64,000 nucleotides of DNA from Affinundibacterium amnicola (GTDB lineage: Bacteria; Pseudomonadota; Gammaproteobacteria; Burkholderiales; Burkholderiaceae_D), in assembly GCF_014284275.1 (NCBI RefSeq), contig NZ_JACOFU010000008.1, positions 62,001-126,000 on the forward strand, in the 5' to 3' direction. Made by a program: the position numbers and the translations under genes. The first letter of the stretch is position 1. Every line of letters starts with the position of its first letter. Below the pieces are notes generated by a model that had not been told where the DNA came from, ran no database searches, and worked only from the letters and a program-made list of their open reading frames with translations. Of the stretch, positions 61,571 to 64,000 are shown piece after piece.

Positions 61571-62662
61571 TTAAAACTTCGCCTGATCTACATCCTGAAT
61601 AAAGCGGATCAATCCTGCAAAATAGGCTTCGCTGTCATCATACATCGCCATATGACTACCTTTTGGACAGGTTAATGAACGCCCGCGTTTGACCTTGCTT
61701 GCCATCGCTGCCATGTACTGCGGGTCCATCGTGTCGTACTGCGCGCCTATCATTAAGGTGGGTACGTGAATTTTGGATAAGTCCGAGCTACGATCCCAGT
61801 TTAACAATTTCCCACTTGCGCCAAGTTCGCTTGGTCCTTGCATCGATACATAAATCTTTGCGTTCACATGCTTGAATGAGCGATTGACTGGATCTGGCCA
61901 TTGCGCTTGCGGCATGCGCAAAACATGTTTTTCGTAATGATGCGGAATCAGTAATTCCATATAACGTGGATCTTCATACTTGCCTGCCGCTTCCAAAGCC
62001 TGCGTCTCTTTTAACACCGCTTGATCCATGGCTGGCATCAATACTTTTTTCGCATACTCGTTATAGGCGGGAATACTATCGACCATGTTCGATACGATCA
62101 AGCCTTTCAAATGTTGCTGATATTTGAGTGCATATTCCATCGCCAAAATGCCACCCCACGAATGGCCGAGCAGGTAAAAATTCGATTGATCTAACTTCAA
62201 TGCTTGTCGCACTTGTTCGACTTCTTCCACATAACGCGGCAAGTCGATCAAGCTTTGATCTGTTGGCTGATCGCTGAAATGTGAACCTAATTGATCGTAG
62301 TAGTAATACTCAATATTCGCATTCGGAAAATAACTGTCGAACACTTCAAAGTATTCATGCGTCATGCCCGGACCACCGTGCAATAGTAAAACCTTCATGG
62401 TCGGATGATTGCCGACGCGTTTCGTCCAGACTTTAAAATCCCCTTTCGGTGTCGTGACATTAATGAGTTTTACACCACCAGATAGGCGATCATCGCGCTG
62501 GCTGTAATCAAGATAGCTGGATTTCTTGCCTGATTCAGCAGTCGCCGCTACTTGCTGTGGCGCCTCGTTTTTTTGACATGCGGTAGCGACCAAAATCAAG
62601 AGTCCGGCGCATAAATGCGTGCCAAATTGTTTGATCTGATTTTTAAACGAACTATCAACCAT
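61571..62662 (-). CDS. Alpha/beta-hydrolase lipoprotein, proline iminopeptidase-like (S33)
   Basis: Start set at ATG 62662 with GGAAGGAAAG upstream; an open frame runs further back into the TMEM175 gene. The product is 363 residues with lipobox VATAC. The hydrolase fold shows the oxyanion motif LLHGGPGMTHEYF, nucleophile in GHSWGG, acid in GAQYDTMDP and catalytic His in KGSHMAMYDD, the order and wording of proline iminopeptidases. It should release N-terminal proline or hydrolyse related amides or esters, here lipid-anchored in the envelope. It starts 1 bp after the TMEM175 gene, so both are cotranscribed. Confidence 0.9.
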   Translation of the reverse strand: MVDSSFKNQIKQFGTHLCAGLLILVATACQKNEAPQQVAATAESGKKSSYLDYSQRDDRLSGGVKLINVTTPKGDFKVWTKRVGNHPTMKVLLLHGGPGMTHEYFEVFDSYFPNANIEYYYYDQLGSHFSDQPTDQSLIDLPRYVEEVEQVRQALKLDQSNFYLLGHSWGGILAMEYALKYQQHLKGLIVSNMVDSIPAYNEYAKKVLMPAMDQAVLKETQALEAAGKYEDPRYMELLIPHHYEKHVLRMPQAQWPDPVNRSFKHVNAKIYVSMQGPSELGASGKLLNWDRSSDLSKIHVPTLMIGAQYDTMDPQYMAAMASKVKRGRSLTCPKGSHMAMYDDSEAYFAGLIRFIQDVDQAKF

Positions 62663-62663
62663 C

Positions 62664-63245
62664 TTACTTTCCTTCCTCAAGTACAGTTTCAATCCGGCGA
62701 TCTGGCACCAGCCACATGAACGCCACCGCGACATAAATTGCTTGCGACAGCAAGGGTAATTGAAATGCCACCACGATCGCCGCTGCATACAACACTAAAG
62801 ATAGTTTTCCTTTCACATCTTTGCCTATCGCTTTTCTCAATAAGGAGCTATCGCCAGCAGAACAAATCAAACTATATTGCAAGAACCAATAGGCTAGTGA
62901 TGCCATAAACAAAATGACGCCGTACAAAGCGGTAGGACCAGCCGCGAAATGGTTTTCGCCCATCCAGCCGGTTGCAAATGGAATCAGCGATAACCAAAAT
63001 AATAGGTGTAGATTCGCCCACAAATTTCCCGCACTGATTTTATGTGTCGCATGCAACATGTGATGGTGATTATTCCAGTAAATACCAATGTAAACAAAGC
63101 TCAGGATATAGCTCAAAAACACTGGCAACAAAGGAAGCAAAGCATCGACGCTCGCACCGTGTGGCACTTTGAGTTCCAGTACCATGATCGTAATAATGAT
63201 CGCGATCACACCATCGCTGAATGCTTCGAAACGTCCTTTTCCCAT
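62664..63245 (-). CDS. TMEM175-family potassium channel (DUF1211)
   Basis: Start set at ATG 63245 with AGGGAAAG upstream; in-frame codons up to 63302 are less likely. The product is 193 residues with six hydrophobic segments. RFEAFSDGVIAIIITIMVLEL carries the FSDG motif that defines the TMEM175 family; bacterial members form tetrameric potassium-selective channels. The second helix region YIGIYWNNHHHMLH is also typical. The gene is followed after 1 bp by an alpha/beta-hydrolase gene, an unusual partner. Confidence 0.9.
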   Translation of the reverse strand: MGKGRFEAFSDGVIAIIITIMVLELKVPHGASVDALLPLLPVFLSYILSFVYIGIYWNNHHHMLHATHKISAGNLWANLHLLFWLSLIPFATGWMGENHFAAGPTALYGVILFMASLAYWFLQYSLICSAGDSSLLRKAIGKDVKGKLSLVLYAAAIVVAFQLPLLSQAIYVAVAFMWLVPDRRIETVLEEGK

Positions 63246-63367
63246 ATGCTTTCCCTTTCTTTTCTTAATATGCTTATGATGATTTGATCTTTGCCGTGTC
63301 ATTTTTGTGATTACAATGTTCGACCCGATTTGTTTTTTTGATGTACGCCCATTGACGATTTAAGGCC

Positions 63368-64000
63368 ATGACGCAGACTACTAGTGAATTTCCCAAACAA
63401 ATCGCTCCGTCACCTCCAAGTTTCGGTTTAGCCCTAAGTTTTTGGCTGAAACTAGGCTTCATCAGTTTTGGTGGCCCTGCCGGACAAATTGCGATTATGC
63501 ATCAAGAACTTGTGGAAAAACGTCGTTGGATTTCAGAACAACGTTTTTTACATGCGCTCAATTACTGCATGCTTTTACCAGGGCCCGAAGCACAACAATT
63601 AGCGACTTATATTGGCTGGCTCTTACATGGGGTGCGCGGTGGCGTGGTAGCAGGCCTGTTATTTGTGCTGCCTTCTTTGTTTATGTTGATTGCCTTGTCG
63701 TGGTTGTATATCGCTTACGGTCAAACTAGTTTGGTAGCAGGCTTATTTTATGGAATTAAACCAGCAGTGACCGCTATCGTTTTACAGGCCGCGCATAGAA
63801 TCGGTGGACGTACTTTAAAGAATGCCAGTTTATGGACAATCGCCGTGGCGGCTTTTGTTGCGATCTTCGCCTTGAACTTGCCATTTCCTTTGATTGTCTT
63901 TTGCGCTGCGGCACTAGGCTATTTGGGTGGTCGATTTTTGCCACAAGACTTTTGCGCAGGCGGACATGCTAGCAAGGCGAATCAACTAAATTATGGCGCT
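63368..64000 (+). CDS. chrA: Chromate transporter ChrA, C-terminus beyond the window
   Basis: Partial gene: ATG at 63368 with AAGG upstream, open to the right edge (211 residues visible). [20 protein letters not shown], then [30 protein letters not shown] is the conserved N-terminal motif of the CHR superfamily. At least five hydrophobic segments are visible, and the second half of the two-domain protein lies outside. ChrA exports chromate from the cytosol. It is divergent from the TMEM175 gene. Confidence 0.95.
   Translation, partial: MTQTTSEFPKQIAPSPPSFGLALSFWLKLGFISFGGPAGQIAIMHQELVEKRRWISEQRFLHALNYCMLLPGPEAQQLATYIGWLLHGVRGGVVAGLLFVLPSLFMLIALSWLYIAYGQTSLVAGLFYGIKPAVTAIVLQAAHRIGGRTLKNASLWTIAVAAFVAIFALNLPFPLIVFCAAALGYLGGRFLPQDFCAGGHASKANQLNYGA

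Overview
The window looks like chromosomal DNA of a Gram-negative betaproteobacterium, most likely Burkholderiales/Oxalobacteraceae and perhaps Undibacterium-like. Supporting signs are the dapF - DUF484 - xerC gene order, a fused indolepyruvate:ferredoxin oxidoreductase of about 1200 residues, TonB-dependent receptors, and many c-di-GMP and two-component signalling genes. Base composition is moderate (somewhat below 50 % G+C by eye, not counted). The genus is an inference. No rRNA, tRNA, CRISPR array, complete insertion sequence or prophage was seen.

Layout. 0-12.5 kb is a signalling block: a DUF945 gene cut by the left edge; an HD-GYP phosphodiesterase gene overlapping a PAS-GGDEF-EAL gene by 4 bp; a metallo-phosphoesterase followed 4 bp later by a Ser/Thr kinase-Usp fusion; a beta-propeller/GGDEF sensor; and a secreted M28 peptidase. 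12.5-15.5 kb is accessory: a Phd/PIN toxin-antitoxin pair and a low-G+C orphan of 470 aa. 15.5-24.4 kb holds creC/creB, a serine hydrolase, a glycerate kinase, and a run of small single genes (Sel1 repeats, VOC, DUF3806-like, NTF2-like, YafJ amidotransferase).

24.4-28.6 kb holds the strongest candidate for an undescribed system. Two short secreted peptides share a twin CX3C signature (CMxRC ... CxDIC). A TonB-dependent receptor and a membrane-anchored glutaredoxin-like protein (CEFC) follow them. A perfect 27-nt palindrome lies upstream and an intrinsic terminator closes the unit. The smallest peptide gene (24968-25123) is only 51 codons.

28.6-33.8 kb carries a second M28-type peptidase, a Fur-box-preceded siderophore receptor and an aldose-1-epimerase-like enzyme. 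34.0-36.9 kb holds a lipoprotein built of alternating GSGD/GPGD repeats and a TraB/GumN gene. Between them is a 172-bp MITE-like element with 18-bp terminal inverted repeats and a TTAAA target duplication. 37-46 kb is mostly housekeeping: an amino acid permease, a DesK/DesR-like pair, xerC, DUF484, dapF, and a chemoreceptor with a C-terminal cytosolic Cache domain. 46.3-52.1 kb holds the oxidoreductase, DUF423, a DUF1857 protein and a bactofilin-like beta-helix protein. 52.2-61.2 kb holds a giant RTX protein and a lipoprotein that share a homologous DUF4214 region, so they are likely functional partners. The right end has a TMEM175 channel coupled to a lipoprotein hydrolase, and a chrA chromate transporter cut by the edge.
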